Source of the DNA: Cellvibrio sp. OA-2007
GTDB lineage: Bacteria > Pseudomonadota > Gammaproteobacteria > Pseudomonadales > Cellvibrionaceae
Direction of reading: 5' to 3'
DNA: 64,000 nt
NCBI RefSeq assembly: GCF_000953825.1
Contig: NZ_BBUL01000089.1
Coordinates: 124,001-188,000, forward strand
Part shown: one piece after another, positions 43,567-52,750 of the stretch
Layout of the letters: each line of letters begins with the position of its first letter
How positions within the stretch are numbered: position 1 is the first letter of the stretch
Program-made: the position numbers and the translations under genes
Notes under the pieces: model-generated
The model's database searches: none
Told to the model about the DNA's origin: nothing
What the model saw: only the letters and a program-made list of their open reading frames with translations

Positions 43567-45393
43567 GTGACAGATCAATCAGCAATCGAAAAACTGCGCA
43601 ATATCGCCATTATCGCCCACGTTGACCACGGTAAAACCTCTATGGTTGACCAGTTGTTGCGTCAATCAGGCACCCTCGACCGTCGCGAAGACAGCGGCGA
43701 CCTGATCATGGACAGCAACGATCAGGAACGTGAACGCGGCATTACCATTCTGGCCAAGAACACCGCGATCAAGTGGAACGATTACCGCATCAACATCGTG
43801 GACACCCCCGGCCACGCCGACTTCGGCGGTGAAGTAGAGCGCGTTCTGTCGATGGTTGACTCTGTATTGCTGATCGTTGACGCCGTTGGCGGCCCTATGC
43901 CCCAAACCCGTTTCGTAACCTCAAAAGCGTTTGAACAAGGCTTGAACCCCATTGTTGTTATCAACAAGATTGACCGCCCGGGCGCGCGCCCTGAGTGGGT
44001 AATGGATCAGGTGTTTGACCTGTTCGACCGTTTGGGCGCCACCGACGAGCAACTCGACTTCCCGGTGATTTACGCCTCGGCACTGAACGGTGTTGCCGGT
44101 TTGGACCCAGACAATATCGCTGAAGATATGACCCCGCTGTTCCAAATGATCGTCGACAAGGTGAAGCCACCAAAAGTTGATTTGGATGGCCCTTTCCAAA
44201 TGCAAATTTCTGCTCTGGATTACAGCAGCTACGTTGGTGTAATCGGCATCGGCCGTATCACGCGCGGCAGCCTGTCACCCAACCAACAAGTGGTTGTAGT
44301 TGACCACGAAGGCAACCAGCGCAAAGCGAAAGTGTTGCAAGTCATGGGCTACCACGGATTGCAACGTATCGAAACCGACAAAGCATACGCGGGCGATATC
44401 GTCTGTATCACTGGTGTCGATAAACTCGGCATCTCCGATACCCTGTGCAGCCCGGATTGCATCGAAGCCTTGCCAGCGCTCTCTATCGATGAGCCAACCG
44501 TAAGCATGACCTTCCAGGTAAACGACTCGCCCTTCGCCGGTAAAGAAGGCAAGTACGTAACCAGCCGTAATATCAAAGACCGCTTGGATCAAGAGCTGAT
44601 CGCCAACGTTGCGCTGCGTGTACAACAGGGCGATTCACCGGATAAATTTATCGTCTCTGGTCGCGGTGAATTGCACTTGTCGGTACTGATCGAAAATATG
44701 CGCCGCGAAGGCTACGAGATGGGGGTTTCGCGCCCGGAAGTAGTTCAAAAAATCGTTGATGGCGAAATTCACGAGCCGTTCGAGCAAGTAGTAATCGACG
44801 TTGAAGAGGAACACCAGGGTAAAGTGATGGAAGAACTCGGCCTGCGTAAAGGCGAGTTGACCAATATGGAGCCGGATGGCAAAGGCCGCATCAAGCTGGA
44901 ATTCCTCTGCCCATCGCGCGGTTTGATTGGTTTCCGTGGCCAGTTCCTGACCATGACCTCTGGCTCCGGCATCATGACCAGTATTTTTGATCACTACGGC
45001 CCGGTAAAAGAAGGCGAAGTGGCCAAACGTCAAAACGGTGTATTGGTTTCTATGGTGAAAGGTAAAACCCTCGCCTATGGTTTGCACCCGCTGCAAGACC
45101 GTGGCCGTTTGTTCCTCGGCGCTGGTGTAGAAGTGTACGAAGGTCAGATCGTGGGTATTCACTCACGCAATAATGACTTGGTAGTAAACCCAACCAAAGC
45201 CAAACAATTAACCAACGTTCGTGCTTCCGGTACTGACGATGCGCTGACCCTGTCACCGCCTATCCGTCATACACTGGAGCAAGCCTTGGAATTTATTGAA
45301 GATGACGAGTTGGTAGAAGTAACGCCACTCAGCATCCGCGTGCGTAAAAAACTGCTCACCGAAAACGAGCGTAAGCGCGGCAAAAAAGCCTAA
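43567..45393 (+). CDS. typA: Ribosome-associated GTPase TypA/BipA
   Basis: A 608-residue translational GTPase. G motifs: [24 protein letters not shown] and NKID in order; domain II and EF-G-like domains III and V follow, with [19 protein letters not shown] and [12 protein letters not shown], and the BipA-specific C-terminal domain ends [16 protein letters not shown]. It acts in ribosome assembly and stress or cold growth. Start is GTG 43567 with AAGAGAAA upstream. Genome context thiI-(acyltransferase, vapBC)-typA differs from the tighter thiI-typA order of Pseudomonas. Confidence 0.97.
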   Translation: MTDQSAIEKLRNIAIIAHVDHGKTSMVDQLLRQSGTLDRREDSGDLIMDSNDQERERGITILAKNTAIKWNDYRINIVDTPGHADFGGEVERVLSMVDSVLLIVDAVGGPMPQTRFVTSKAFEQGLNPIVVINKIDRPGARPEWVMDQVFDLFDRLGATDEQLDFPVIYASALNGVAGLDPDNIAEDMTPLFQMIVDKVKPPKVDLDGPFQMQISALDYSSYVGVIGIGRITRGSLSPNQQVVVVDHEGNQRKAKVLQVMGYHGLQRIETDKAYAGDIVCITGVDKLGISDTLCSPDCIEALPALSIDEPTVSMTFQVNDSPFAGKEGKYVTSRNIKDRLDQELIANVALRVQQGDSPDKFIVSGRGELHLSVLIENMRREGYEMGVSRPEVVQKIVDGEIHEPFEQVVIDVEEEHQGKVMEELGLRKGELTNMEPDGKGRIKLEFLCPSRGLIGFRGQFLTMTSGSGIMTSIFDHYGPVKEGEVAKRQNGVLVSMVKGKTLAYGLHPLQDRGRLFLGAGVEVYEGQIVGIHSRNNDLVVNPTKAKQLTNVRASGTDDALTLSPPIRHTLEQALEFIEDDELVEVTPLSIRVRKKLLTENERKRGKKA

Positions 45394-45426
45394 CGATCAT
45401 TAACCGCAAGGTGCAATCGTTAAGCC

Positions 45427-45461
45427 AAAATCCCCAAAGTGAAAACGATGGGGATTTTTTT
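45427..45461 (+). terminator. Rho-independent terminator after typA
   Basis: AATCCCCA (45429-45436) and TGGGGATT (45449-45456) form an 8-bp stem with a 12-base loop, followed by a run of seven T (45455-45461). Confidence 0.88.
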
Positions 45462-45483
45462 CGACTGGTGTATTCACGCTCAA

Positions 45484-45587
45484 GGTGTTTCGGTGGAAGT
45501 TTTCACGACTGTCTGAGACATGGATGTCGAAGATAAGCCTCCATGGATGGATTCACGGCGTGTCGTGAAAGCTTCCGCTGAAACACC
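45484..45587. repeat. 104-bp element with 26-bp imperfect terminal inverted repeats
   Basis: GGTGTTTCGGTGGAAGTTTT... (45484-45509) is matched at the other end (45562-45587) by a 26-base reverse complement with three mismatches. Between them lies CATGGATGTCGAAGATAAGC and CCATGGATGGATTCACGGCG, wording I recognise from a widespread short dispersed repeat in gammaproteobacteria. It lies directly after the typA terminator and ends one base before a candidate start of the TauE/SafE gene. No coding role. Confidence 0.7.
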
Positions 45588-45588
45588 C

Positions 45589-46416
45589 ATGCAACAAAGT
45601 AGTTTTGCCATGGATATCTATTTTATTGTTGCTCTACTAACACTCGGCGCCTTTACCGGATTTTTTGCCGGGCTATTGGGCATTGGCGGCGGCGGCATTA
45701 TGGTGCCCGCACTCACCATGTTATTTGTGCAGCAGCAATTTCCCGCTGAGCATATTGTGCATATGGCATTAGCAACCTCGATGACGGCGATTGTGCCTAC
45801 AGCGATTGCAAGCTTGCGCGCGCATCACCAACATCAGGCCGTAATTTGGCCGGTAGTGATAAAAATTGCGCCGGGTATTTTGCTCGGCACCTTTGCCGGT
45901 ACTTTTTTGGCGAGTTATTTAGCGGCCAAACCGCTGGCGATTTTCTTCTCCTGTTTTATGGCGCTGGTTGCACTGCAAATGGTGCTCAACCGCAAACCGA
46001 AACCATCACACCAATTACCCGGCGCTCTGGGTATGAGTACGGTTGGCACGGGAATAGGGGGCATATCGGCACTGGTAGCGATTGGTGGCGGGACATTAAC
46101 GGTGCCTTTTTTGGTCTGGTGCAATATTCGTTTACCAATTGCGATTGGCACATCGGCAGCGGTGGGTTTACCTATCGCCCTCGCTGGCGCAGCGGGTTAT
46201 GCCGTGAATGGTTGGGGTATTAGCAATTTACCCAATTACACACTCGGTTATATTTTCTGGCCAGCAGTTTTGGCAATGGCGGCAATGAGTTTTATAACTG
46301 CGCCGCTAGGCGCAAAACTCGCGCACCGTTTACCCATCACACTACTGAAAAAAATATTTGCGCTACTGTTAATTGGGCTTTCCGTGCACATGCTTGTAAC
46401 CGTATTTGGCAACTAA
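45589..46416 (+). CDS. TauE/SafE-family sulfite/anion permease
   Basis: About 275 residues with eight hydrophobic helices. FAGLLGIGGGGIMVPALTML near the N-terminus and the matching IGGISALVAIGGGTLTVPFL in the second half show the internal duplication of TauE/SafE proteins, which export sulfite, sulfoacetate or similar anions. The frame opens at 45520, but that ATG lies inside the inverted-repeat element. ATG 45589 is the first start outside it and ATG 45610 (MDIYFIVALL) is equally possible. It precedes the next membrane-protein gene by 14 bases. Substrate unknown. Confidence 0.88.
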   Translation: MQQSSFAMDIYFIVALLTLGAFTGFFAGLLGIGGGGIMVPALTMLFVQQQFPAEHIVHMALATSMTAIVPTAIASLRAHHQHQAVIWPVVIKIAPGILLGTFAGTFLASYLAAKPLAIFFSCFMALVALQMVLNRKPKPSHQLPGALGMSTVGTGIGGISALVAIGGGTLTVPFLVWCNIRLPIAIGTSAAVGLPIALAGAAGYAVNGWGISNLPNYTLGYIFWPAVLAMAAMSFITAPLGAKLAHRLPITLLKKIFALLLIGLSVHMLVTVFGN

Positions 46417-46430
46417 TTGGATAAACTTGC

Positions 46431-47090
46431 ATGAGCATCACCCAGTCCATAGTTGCAGCACTCAAAAAAAATCTTGTGCCCGGTTTGGTACTGCAATTGT
46501 TTGCTCTAAGTATTTTAGTTATTTATTTTTTTGTGCCCGCCGCCAAACCTGTATTTAGTTGGTTTGGTGTATTAAAACAACACTATGGCTTTGCCTACTC
46601 ATTTATCGCCACCGCTTTGTTTGGTGGACTTTTGCCTTTTTTATATTTGTGGCTAAGCAACAATCTTGCGCCCAATCGCAACATGCCAGGCCTGCTGATT
46701 TTTTATATTCTCTTTTGGGGATTAAAGGGCATGGAGGTCGATTTATTTTATCGCCTGCAAGCAGACTGGTTTGGCACTGGCAACGATGCAAAAACCATCA
46801 TCACCAAAATGGCCGCGGATCAATTTATTTACAGCGCACTCTGGGCTGCACCGGGCATCACCATTATTTATCTATGGATGGAGTCCAACTGGAATATTGC
46901 TGAATGCAGAAGGGCGATGGACAAAAGATTTTTCTGCGTAAAAATTCCAACCGTTGTGTTATCTAACTGGCTGGTTTGGATTCCAGCGGTATCTGTGGTG
47001 TATGCAATGCCAGCAGAATTGCAGATACCGCTATTTAATTTAGTGTTATGTTTTTGGGTGTTGTTGTTGGCGATACTAAACAAACGCTAA
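46431..47090 (+). CDS. Polytopic membrane protein, possibly Mpv17/PMP22-like
   Basis: A 219-residue protein with about five hydrophobic helices. The C-terminal VVLSNWLVWIPAVSVVYAMP followed by FNLVLCFWVLLLAIL resembles the end of Mpv17/PMP22-family proteins (a Trp-rich helix, a Pro, then a W..L helix), and the internal DQFIYSALWAAPG fits as well. I am not certain of this family. It follows the TauE/SafE gene by 14 bases and may be co-transcribed with it. It converges on hemH with a 12-base gap. Function unknown. Confidence 0.6.
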   Translation: MSITQSIVAALKKNLVPGLVLQLFALSILVIYFFVPAAKPVFSWFGVLKQHYGFAYSFIATALFGGLLPFLYLWLSNNLAPNRNMPGLLIFYILFWGLKGMEVDLFYRLQADWFGTGNDAKTIITKMAADQFIYSALWAAPGITIIYLWMESNWNIAECRRAMDKRFFCVKIPTVVLSNWLVWIPAVSVVYAMPAELQIPLFNLVLCFWVLLLAILNKR

Positions 47091-47102
47091 CGACCAAACC
47101 TC

Positions 47103-48143
47103 TTATACAGAAGCTTGGGAGCAGACTTTACTCTTCACCAATTGCACTAGCGCCTCGATATGATCGGCACGATCATTCAGTGCGGGAATATAATCGTACT
47201 TTTCACCGCCCGCCTCAATAAATGTATGGCGATTTTCCACCGCCAACTCTTCTAGTGTCTCCAAACAATCTGCGCTAAATGCAGGCGATAAAATCGCAAT
47301 GTTTTTAATGCCCTCTGCGGGTAAACTTTTTAGCGTTTCATCGGTATAAGGTTTTAACCATTCCGCATAACCAAAACGGGATTGGAAACAGGCCATGTAA
47401 TCATCTTTATTTAAACCCAACTTCTCCGCCACAAGGCGAGTAGTTTTAATGCACAAACAATAATAGGGATCGCCCAAGTCCAGATTGCGCTTGGGCATTC
47501 CGTGATAAGAGAAAAGTATTTTCTGCGGCTTACCATTTTTCTCGATATGTTCGCGCACTGAATTGGCGAGCGCATCGATATACAAAGGCTGATCGCAATA
47601 GTTATTGATAAAATGCAATTCCGGAACCCAGCGCCATATCGATAATTCTTTTGCCACTGCATCAAAACTGGAGCCAGTTGTCGGCGCGGCATATTGCGGG
47701 TAGAGCGGCAGGACAATAATTTTGCGCACACCTTCACTTTGCAATTCACGCAGCGCACTCGCAATGGACGGATTGCCGTAGCGCATGCCGAGTTTTACGC
47801 TAAAACCATCGCCTAACTGCACCTGTATAGCCTGCTGCTGTTGTTTACTGATCACCAGTAACGGCGAGCCTTCACTGGTCCACACGGATTGATATAGTTT
47901 GGCCGATTTTTTCGGGCGCACGCGCAAAATAATGCAGTGCAAAATAAACATCCAAGCCAAGCGCGGAATTTCAATCACGCGCGGATCGGATAAAAATTCA
48001 CGCAGATAACGACGCAGTGCCGATGCATTAGGTGCGTCCGGAGTACCAAGATTAGTGAGCAGCAAACCGACTTTTGCAGCGGGCCTGTTAGCAGAATGAA
48101 ACACCGGATCAACATCATAATTAAGCGCGCGAAATTGATTCAT
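47103..48143 (-). CDS. hemH: Ferrochelatase
   Basis: A 346-residue ferrochelatase inserting Fe2+ into protoporphyrin IX, the last step of haem synthesis. The N-terminal VGLLLTNLGTPDAPNASALR, the VLPLYPQYAAPTTGSSFD segment, FSYHGMPKRNLDLGDPYYCL (with the conserved metal-site His) and the C-terminal SPAFSADCLETLEELAVENR (catalytic-region Glu) are all characteristic. Start at ATG 48143. It ends 12 bases from the convergent membrane-protein gene and is probably monocistronic. Confidence 0.96.
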   Translation of the reverse strand: MNQFRALNYDVDPVFHSANRPAAKVGLLLTNLGTPDAPNASALRRYLREFLSDPRVIEIPRLAWMFILHCIILRVRPKKSAKLYQSVWTSEGSPLLVISKQQQQAIQVQLGDGFSVKLGMRYGNPSIASALRELQSEGVRKIIVLPLYPQYAAPTTGSSFDAVAKELSIWRWVPELHFINNYCDQPLYIDALANSVREHIEKNGKPQKILFSYHGMPKRNLDLGDPYYCLCIKTTRLVAEKLGLNKDDYMACFQSRFGYAEWLKPYTDETLKSLPAEGIKNIAILSPAFSADCLETLEELAVENRHTFIEAGGEKYDYIPALNDRADHIEALVQLVKSKVCSQASV

Positions 48144-48298
48144 CTAATGGCTCCGGGGGAAATACAATCAATAGTAAGCGGGCACAACATACTCGCTCAA
48201 GCGATGAAAATCCAGCAGCGAAAAAAAATGATCGCAATCAGGATCGCCTGCGTAAATATTGCTCGAATCTGGTTATCCCGTATATTGAGAATAGCACC

Positions 48299-48676
48299 AT
48301 GGCATTACCCCAACCCACGCATCGCGCCCAGCTCTATTACGATGGCCGCTGCCCACTCTGCAGTCGGGAGATGGCTTTTTTACGCCGATACAAAAATGCA
48401 GGATTAACGCTGGTTGATATTCATCAGTTACTGCAGCTAAGTGACGCAGAGCAAGCGCAAATGCTGCGCAACCTGCACCTTCAAATGCCAGACGGGAGTT
48501 GGCACCTTGGCGTTGACGCTAACGTAATGGCTTGGTCGTTTACGCCCATAGGTTTTTTATGGAAGCCGCTGCGCTGGAAGATTTGGTCTAACTTTGTTGA
48601 TCGCATCTACCAACGCTGGGCAGAGCGCCGCTATTGTCGTACTTACGCCTGCCATTTGTTGCAAGGAGTTAAATAA
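48299..48676 (+). CDS. DCC-family thiol-disulfide oxidoreductase-like protein (DUF393)
   Basis: A 125-residue protein with the DCC signature YYDGRCPLCSREM: Asp15 and the CxxC pair Cys18/Cys21, a thioredoxin-like active site. DIHQL, GVDANVMAWSFTPIGFLW and WKIWSNFVDRIYQRWAERRY follow the family pattern. No signal peptide is visible, so it is likely cytoplasmic. Redox role is presumed from the motif, and the partner is unknown. Its TAA shares a base with the ATG of the next gene. Confidence 0.88.
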   Translation: MALPQPTHRAQLYYDGRCPLCSREMAFLRRYKNAGLTLVDIHQLLQLSDAEQAQMLRNLHLQMPDGSWHLGVDANVMAWSFTPIGFLWKPLRWKIWSNFVDRIYQRWAERRYCRTYACHLLQGVK

Positions 48677-48960
48677 TGAATGTAAATAGCCGCGCACTGA
48701 TTTTCAGTTACAGCGATTGTGTGCACTATCTGGCTGGAATTACTCATGAGCCGGAGGGACAGAGCGATCTTGCACAGCTGCTTAAAGATTCTGCAGGAAA
48801 ACTGCGTAAGTTTCCCAGCCTCTATCGCGCCCAACTTGCATTAAAAGAAATTGGGTTTAATCAATGCTGGCTGGTAATGCAATCACCTTATGATGAAATG
48901 ATCGGCGGTGGCGCAGCGCAAAAAACCGAACTGCCCATGCCGCTAGCTGCAATTGATTGA
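48676..48960 (+). CDS. DUF6482-like small protein
   Basis: A 94-residue protein starting in the stop of the DCC gene (TAATG), so translationally coupled to it. FPSLYRAQLALKEIGFNQCW and LVMQSPYDEMIGG resemble the C-terminal half of DUF6482 proteins, which end in a 'QS-YDEM-G' motif. The N-terminal ALIFSYSDCVHYLAGITHEP would be a short beta-rich domain. No membrane segment. The function is unknown. Pairing with a DCC protein suggests a redox link, but this is inference from overlap only. Confidence 0.6.
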   Translation: MNVNSRALIFSYSDCVHYLAGITHEPEGQSDLAQLLKDSAGKLRKFPSLYRAQLALKEIGFNQCWLVMQSPYDEMIGGGAAQKTELPMPLAAID

Positions 48961-48966
48961 TACTCG

Positions 48967-49356
48967 CTATGCTTTTAAAAAATCGCCACTGGTAATTAAT
49001 TCAAATCCTTGAACTGGGTGCTGATAAACATAAACCCAAGCCGACATGACCGCGCCAGCATCCGTGCTTAGGTCTATTTTTTTGCGCTGGTATTCCTGCG
49101 TAGGTAATGATGGGTAAGTACACTCTTCATAAACATCCAGATTCACCAGCTGCTCTGCTGATACCCGATATATTTCACCCACAACTGTACCGGCTGCATT
49201 GTCCAGCACTAATGCGGGATAATAGCTAACGCGATACAAATTGCCCCTTACTTTTGCATTACCAATAAATTCAGCACCCGCCAAATAAGTTTGATGCGCG
49301 CCCGTCGCACAAGCGCGGCGCAAAGTGCCGTAGACAAAAATATAATCGTTCTGCAT
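48967..49356 (-). CDS. Gamma-glutamylcyclotransferase-fold protein (AIG2/YtfP-like)
   Basis: A 129-residue protein of the GGCT fold. The N-terminal FVYGTLRRA carries the family's YGTLR substrate-binding loop, followed by GNAKVRGNLYRVSYYPALVL and VVGEIYRVSAEQLVNLDVYE, where the Glu/Asp after 'L..LD.YE' marks the active-site region. Members release 5-oxoproline from gamma-glutamyl compounds or process related amides. It converges on the DUF6482-like gene and lies 37 bases after the sugar dehydrogenase gene on the same strand, a possible operon. Confidence 0.85.
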   Translation of the reverse strand: MQNDYIFVYGTLRRACATGAHQTYLAGAEFIGNAKVRGNLYRVSYYPALVLDNAAGTVVGEIYRVSAEQLVNLDVYEECTYPSLPTQEYQRKKIDLSTDAGAVMSAWVYVYQHPVQGFELITSGDFLKA

Positions 49357-49393
49357 AAAGTATTGGAGGCAGCAAACGGTGCCCCTGAGGTTT

Positions 49394-50518
49394 TTATTGC
49401 GGTGATAATTGATAAATTTTGGCTTTGCTTTCGTCGGTCACTAAATAGACCAAACCATCCGGCCCCTGCACCACATGGCGCAAACGCTGATCCAGCTCTT
49501 TGCTCAGCAATCGTTCTTCTTTGGTGATTTTTTCACCTTCCACAACCAAGCGCACAAACGTTTTATCTTTCAAACTGGCAAGTAGAATATTATTTTTCCA
49601 CTGTGGAAATTTATCACCGGTATAAAAAATAAATCCGGCTGTGGCAATCGATGGTACCCATTTGTAATTGGGTTGCTCCATGCCTTCTTTGTGTGTGCCT
49701 TCACCAATTTTTCCGCCGCCATAGTTTTCGCCATAGGTAATCACTGGCCAGCCATAATTTTTTGCCGCGCGATCAATATTTAATTCATCGCCACCCTGCG
49801 GTCCGTGCTCACCGGTCCACAATTCTTTAGTGGTGGGATTAATCGCAGCGCCTTGCATATTGCGGTGCCCATATGACCAAATCTCTGGCAGCGCGCCCGG
49901 TGTTTTTACGAAGGGGTTATCCTTAGGGATTGAACCATCGGCATTAATGCGCACCACTTTACCTTGATGGTTATCGAGCGTTTGCGCCTTGTCTTTTTCA
50001 CTATAGCGATCACCCAATGTAATAAACAGCGTGCCGTCTGGCGCCCATACCAAACGCGAACCAAAATGCGCGCTCGAATTTATTTTCGGTTGCTGACTAA
50101 ATACACGGGTTACATGTTCCAGCTGGTTGCCATTCAGCGTGGCAAAACTGACTGCCGTACTATTGCCGCCTTTACCCGGCTCAGAGTAACTGAAATAGAT
50201 TTTTTTGCTGGAAGCAAAATCCGGTGCGAGCACTACATCAAGCAAGCCCCCCTGACCCTGCGCATAAATATCGGGCAAGCCGGTAAGTGGTTTCCCCACT
50301 TTTCCGTCTGCACTTACTATACGCATGCGCCCGCGGCGCTCAGTCACCAGCATGCTGCCATCGGGCAAAAAGGCCATACCCCAAATATTTTCCAAACCTT
50401 CGACGATGGTTTTCACCTGAATGCTGCCAGTTTCCGTGGTGACCGAAAGTGTTTTGGCACTTACAAAAGGCGTGATTGCAGCCATGCACAAGGCGAGGCT
50501 AAGCGTGCGAAGTTTCAT
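49394..50518 (-). CDS. PQQ-dependent sugar dehydrogenase (soluble aldose dehydrogenase type)
   Basis: A 374-residue periplasmic beta-propeller protein like E. coli YliI/Asd. Signal peptide MKLRTLSLALCMAAITPFVS. Landmarks are IWGMAFLPDGSMLVTERRGR, the catalytic-region SAHFGSRLVWAPDGTLFITL, WSYGHRNMQGAAINP and TGEHGPQGGDELN, which carry the PQQ- and calcium-binding residues. It would oxidise aldose sugars at C1 if PQQ is present; no PQQ synthesis gene is in the window. TCTCAGGAGA before ATG 50518 is a good ribosome site. Confidence 0.9.
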   Translation of the reverse strand: MKLRTLSLALCMAAITPFVSAKTLSVTTETGSIQVKTIVEGLENIWGMAFLPDGSMLVTERRGRMRIVSADGKVGKPLTGLPDIYAQGQGGLLDVVLAPDFASSKKIYFSYSEPGKGGNSTAVSFATLNGNQLEHVTRVFSQQPKINSSAHFGSRLVWAPDGTLFITLGDRYSEKDKAQTLDNHQGKVVRINADGSIPKDNPFVKTPGALPEIWSYGHRNMQGAAINPTTKELWTGEHGPQGGDELNIDRAAKNYGWPVITYGENYGGGKIGEGTHKEGMEQPNYKWVPSIATAGFIFYTGDKFPQWKNNILLASLKDKTFVRLVVEGEKITKEERLLSKELDQRLRHVVQGPDGLVYLVTDESKAKIYQLSPQ

Positions 50519-50600
50519 AAAATTCTCCTGAGAAGTGCACTCAGGTTAACAAGGTGATGATGCAAGGGCAATTTAAGGTTTGTTAAGCGAATTAACAGTG

Positions 50601-51317
50601 TTATTGCTCGGTTGCATCGGGTTCCTGCGCACATTTTTCTTTCATCAACTGCAAAAAATGTTTAAGACTTTTCGTTTCACTGGTTTCGAATTTTTCATCG
50701 GTCACGACTATCGCTTGGATACGATCCAACCTGAAGGTGCGATAGTCATCGCGCAGATGGCACCAGGCCACCAACGTCCACACCTTGCCCCAAAAAATCA
50801 TGCCAAGCGGTTCAATAATACGCGAGCTGTGCTGCTCATCGGCGCGCACATAATCAATCGCCACCCGCTGACGCAAACGTATTGCCTCGCGCATCGGCTG
50901 GCTGTGTGCGGTGTAATACTTTTGCACCTCTTCCATATTGGGTACCAGCAACGGCAGGCTCTCATCGCTGTGGCGCAAATGGTCGGGCAGCACAGCAAGA
51001 ATTTTCTGAATCGCCTGATTGGCGTGGATCGCCATATCCGTATCGCCCCAGCTGCTGACCATGCGTGCGCCCAGCAACAACGCTTCCACTTCCTCCCGAT
51101 CAAACATCAGCGGCGGCAACTGATAGCGGTGGGAGAGGCGATAACCCACACCCGCTTCACCTTCAATCGGCACACCAGACAAACTGAGTGATTGGATATC
51201 GCGGTAGATGGTGCGCTCGGAGACACGCAGGTGTTCGCTCATTTGTTTCGCGGTAAGCACAGTGCGGCGATTGCGCAGCAGGGTGGTGAGCTGAAAAAGG
51301 CGTTCGGCGCGATGCAT
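50601..51317 (-). CDS. YafY-type transcriptional regulator (HTH + WYL)
   Basis: A 238-residue regulator. ATG 51317 (MHRAERLFQLTTLLRNRR) is the standard family start; the frame upstream is unsupported. HTH domain at residues 1-60 (LTAKQMSEHLRVSERTIYRDIQ), followed by the WYL domain (about 130-220) with VAIDYVRADEQHSSRIIEPLG and WTLVAWCHLRDDYRTFRLDRI, a ligand-sensing fold. Target genes unknown; the sugar dehydrogenase gene lies 82 bases downstream on the same strand and is a candidate. Confidence 0.9.
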   Translation of the reverse strand: MHRAERLFQLTTLLRNRRTVLTAKQMSEHLRVSERTIYRDIQSLSLSGVPIEGEAGVGYRLSHRYQLPPLMFDREEVEALLLGARMVSSWGDTDMAIHANQAIQKILAVLPDHLRHSDESLPLLVPNMEEVQKYYTAHSQPMREAIRLRQRVAIDYVRADEQHSSRIIEPLGMIFWGKVWTLVAWCHLRDDYRTFRLDRIQAIVVTDEKFETSETKSLKHFLQLMKEKCAQEPDATEQ

Positions 51318-51579
51318 AAAAGTCTCGGGATGGGCTATTGGCTTACAAAACGAATGCGCTATGCTAGTGAGCACCACTGACAGTTTATGTCAGCAAGTGT
51401 CCAGATGTTAGCCGGGATGAGGATGAATGCCTTATTTGAGCCCAATCCCAGTGCTGATTTGTGCCGCAGATTCGGTTTTAGCCGTGAAATTCGACCGCAC
51501 CCACAAGCGGCTGTGCTACCTTTAGTGGGCGCGACTCCTGTGCACATCTTTTAGTGATTGACCCGAACAAGGCGAGTTT

Positions 51580-52554
51580 ATGCAGATTTTTTATCCCGAG
51601 ATAAAACCCTATCAGCGTCACCAAATTGCCGTAGAGCCTCCCCACGAATTGTATGTCGATGAATCCGGCAACCCCGATGGCATCCCCGTATTGTTTGTAC
51701 ACGGCGGCCCCGGCGCGGGTTGTGGCAAGTATGATCGCCGTTTTTTCGACCCTGAAGTCTATCGCATTGTTCTGTTCGACCAACGCGGTGCCGGTCGCTC
51801 GCGCCCCCACGCAGAATTGCAAAACAACAGTACGCAAAAATTGGTGGAAGATATAGAAGTTATCCGCACCAGCCTCGGTATCGATAAATGGGTACTGTTT
51901 GGCGGCTCCTGGGGCTCTACCCTCAGCCTGGTCTATGCACAGACCTATCCCGAGCGGGTACTGGGTTTGATTTTGCGCGGCATTTTTTTATGTCGCCGCG
52001 AAGACTTGCTGTGGTTTTATCAGGAAGGTGCCAGCCGCTTGTTTCCCGACTACTGGGATGACTTTAAAGCACAGATTCCCGAAGCAGAACGCGGCGATAT
52101 GATCGCAGCCTACTATCGCCAGCTCACCGGCGAAAACCAAATTCAGCAAATGACTGCCGCTAAAACCTGGTCGGGCTGGGAAGGGCGCACCGCAACGCTC
52201 AAGCATTGTCAGGATGTCGTCGATTCTTTCACCGAACCGCACCGCGCCCTGTCACTCGCGCGTATTGAAGCGCACTATTTTATGAATAATGCATTTTTGG
52301 AACCCAACCAAATTTTGCGCGACGCCCATAAACTTGCCGATATTCCCGGCACCATAGTGCATGGCCGTTACGATGTGATCTGCCCGCTCGATAACGCCTA
52401 CGCGCTGCACAAAGCTTGGCCGGGCTCCAAATTGCAGATTATCCGCGAGGCGGGTCACGCCTCTCGCGAGCCAGGCATAGTGGATGCACTGATCCGCGCA
52501 ACCGACGAGTTAGCGCAAAAATTACTGCATACCAGTGGCGATCAATTAGCCTGA
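51580..52554 (+). CDS. pip: Proline iminopeptidase
   Basis: A 324-residue alpha/beta-hydrolase of peptidase family S33. HGGPGAGCGKYDRRFFDP is the oxyanion-hole loop, GGSWGSTLSLVYAQ the nucleophile elbow with the catalytic Ser, HGRYDVICPLDNAY holds the catalytic Asp and EAGHASREPG the His. It removes N-terminal proline from peptides. In Pseudomonas, pip lies beside dtd; here an AraC regulator separates the two. Confidence 0.94.
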   Translation: MQIFYPEIKPYQRHQIAVEPPHELYVDESGNPDGIPVLFVHGGPGAGCGKYDRRFFDPEVYRIVLFDQRGAGRSRPHAELQNNSTQKLVEDIEVIRTSLGIDKWVLFGGSWGSTLSLVYAQTYPERVLGLILRGIFLCRREDLLWFYQEGASRLFPDYWDDFKAQIPEAERGDMIAAYYRQLTGENQIQQMTAAKTWSGWEGRTATLKHCQDVVDSFTEPHRALSLARIEAHYFMNNAFLEPNQILRDAHKLADIPGTIVHGRYDVICPLDNAYALHKAWPGSKLQIIREAGHASREPGIVDALIRATDELAQKLLHTSGDQLA

Positions 52555-52576
52555 GGCCAGCGAATAAGCAGTCAAT

Positions 52577-52602
52577 AACGGAGCCAAATGGCTCCGTTTT
52601 AT
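52577..52602 (+). terminator. Rho-independent terminator after pip
   Basis: AACGGAGCC (52577-52585), loop AAAT, GGCTCCGTT (52590-52598), then TTATTTT. Strong 9-bp stem, 22 bases after the stop. Confidence 0.9.
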
Positions 52603-52750
52603 TTTGCAGTAAAGAGTTCGATGCTATGATTCAACTCGCAGGCGCAAGATCTGCCGCTGTGTAAACCAGCGAGAATAACCACATTACTGACGATCAGGCT
52701 GATCACAACAATTAATAGAATGCCGTACAGCCGCAGCGGAGCAGTGAACT

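Noticed and set aside
45520-45588. N-terminal extension of the TauE/SafE gene
   Set aside because: These codons lie inside the inverted-repeat element and encode no hydrophobic or conserved sequence.
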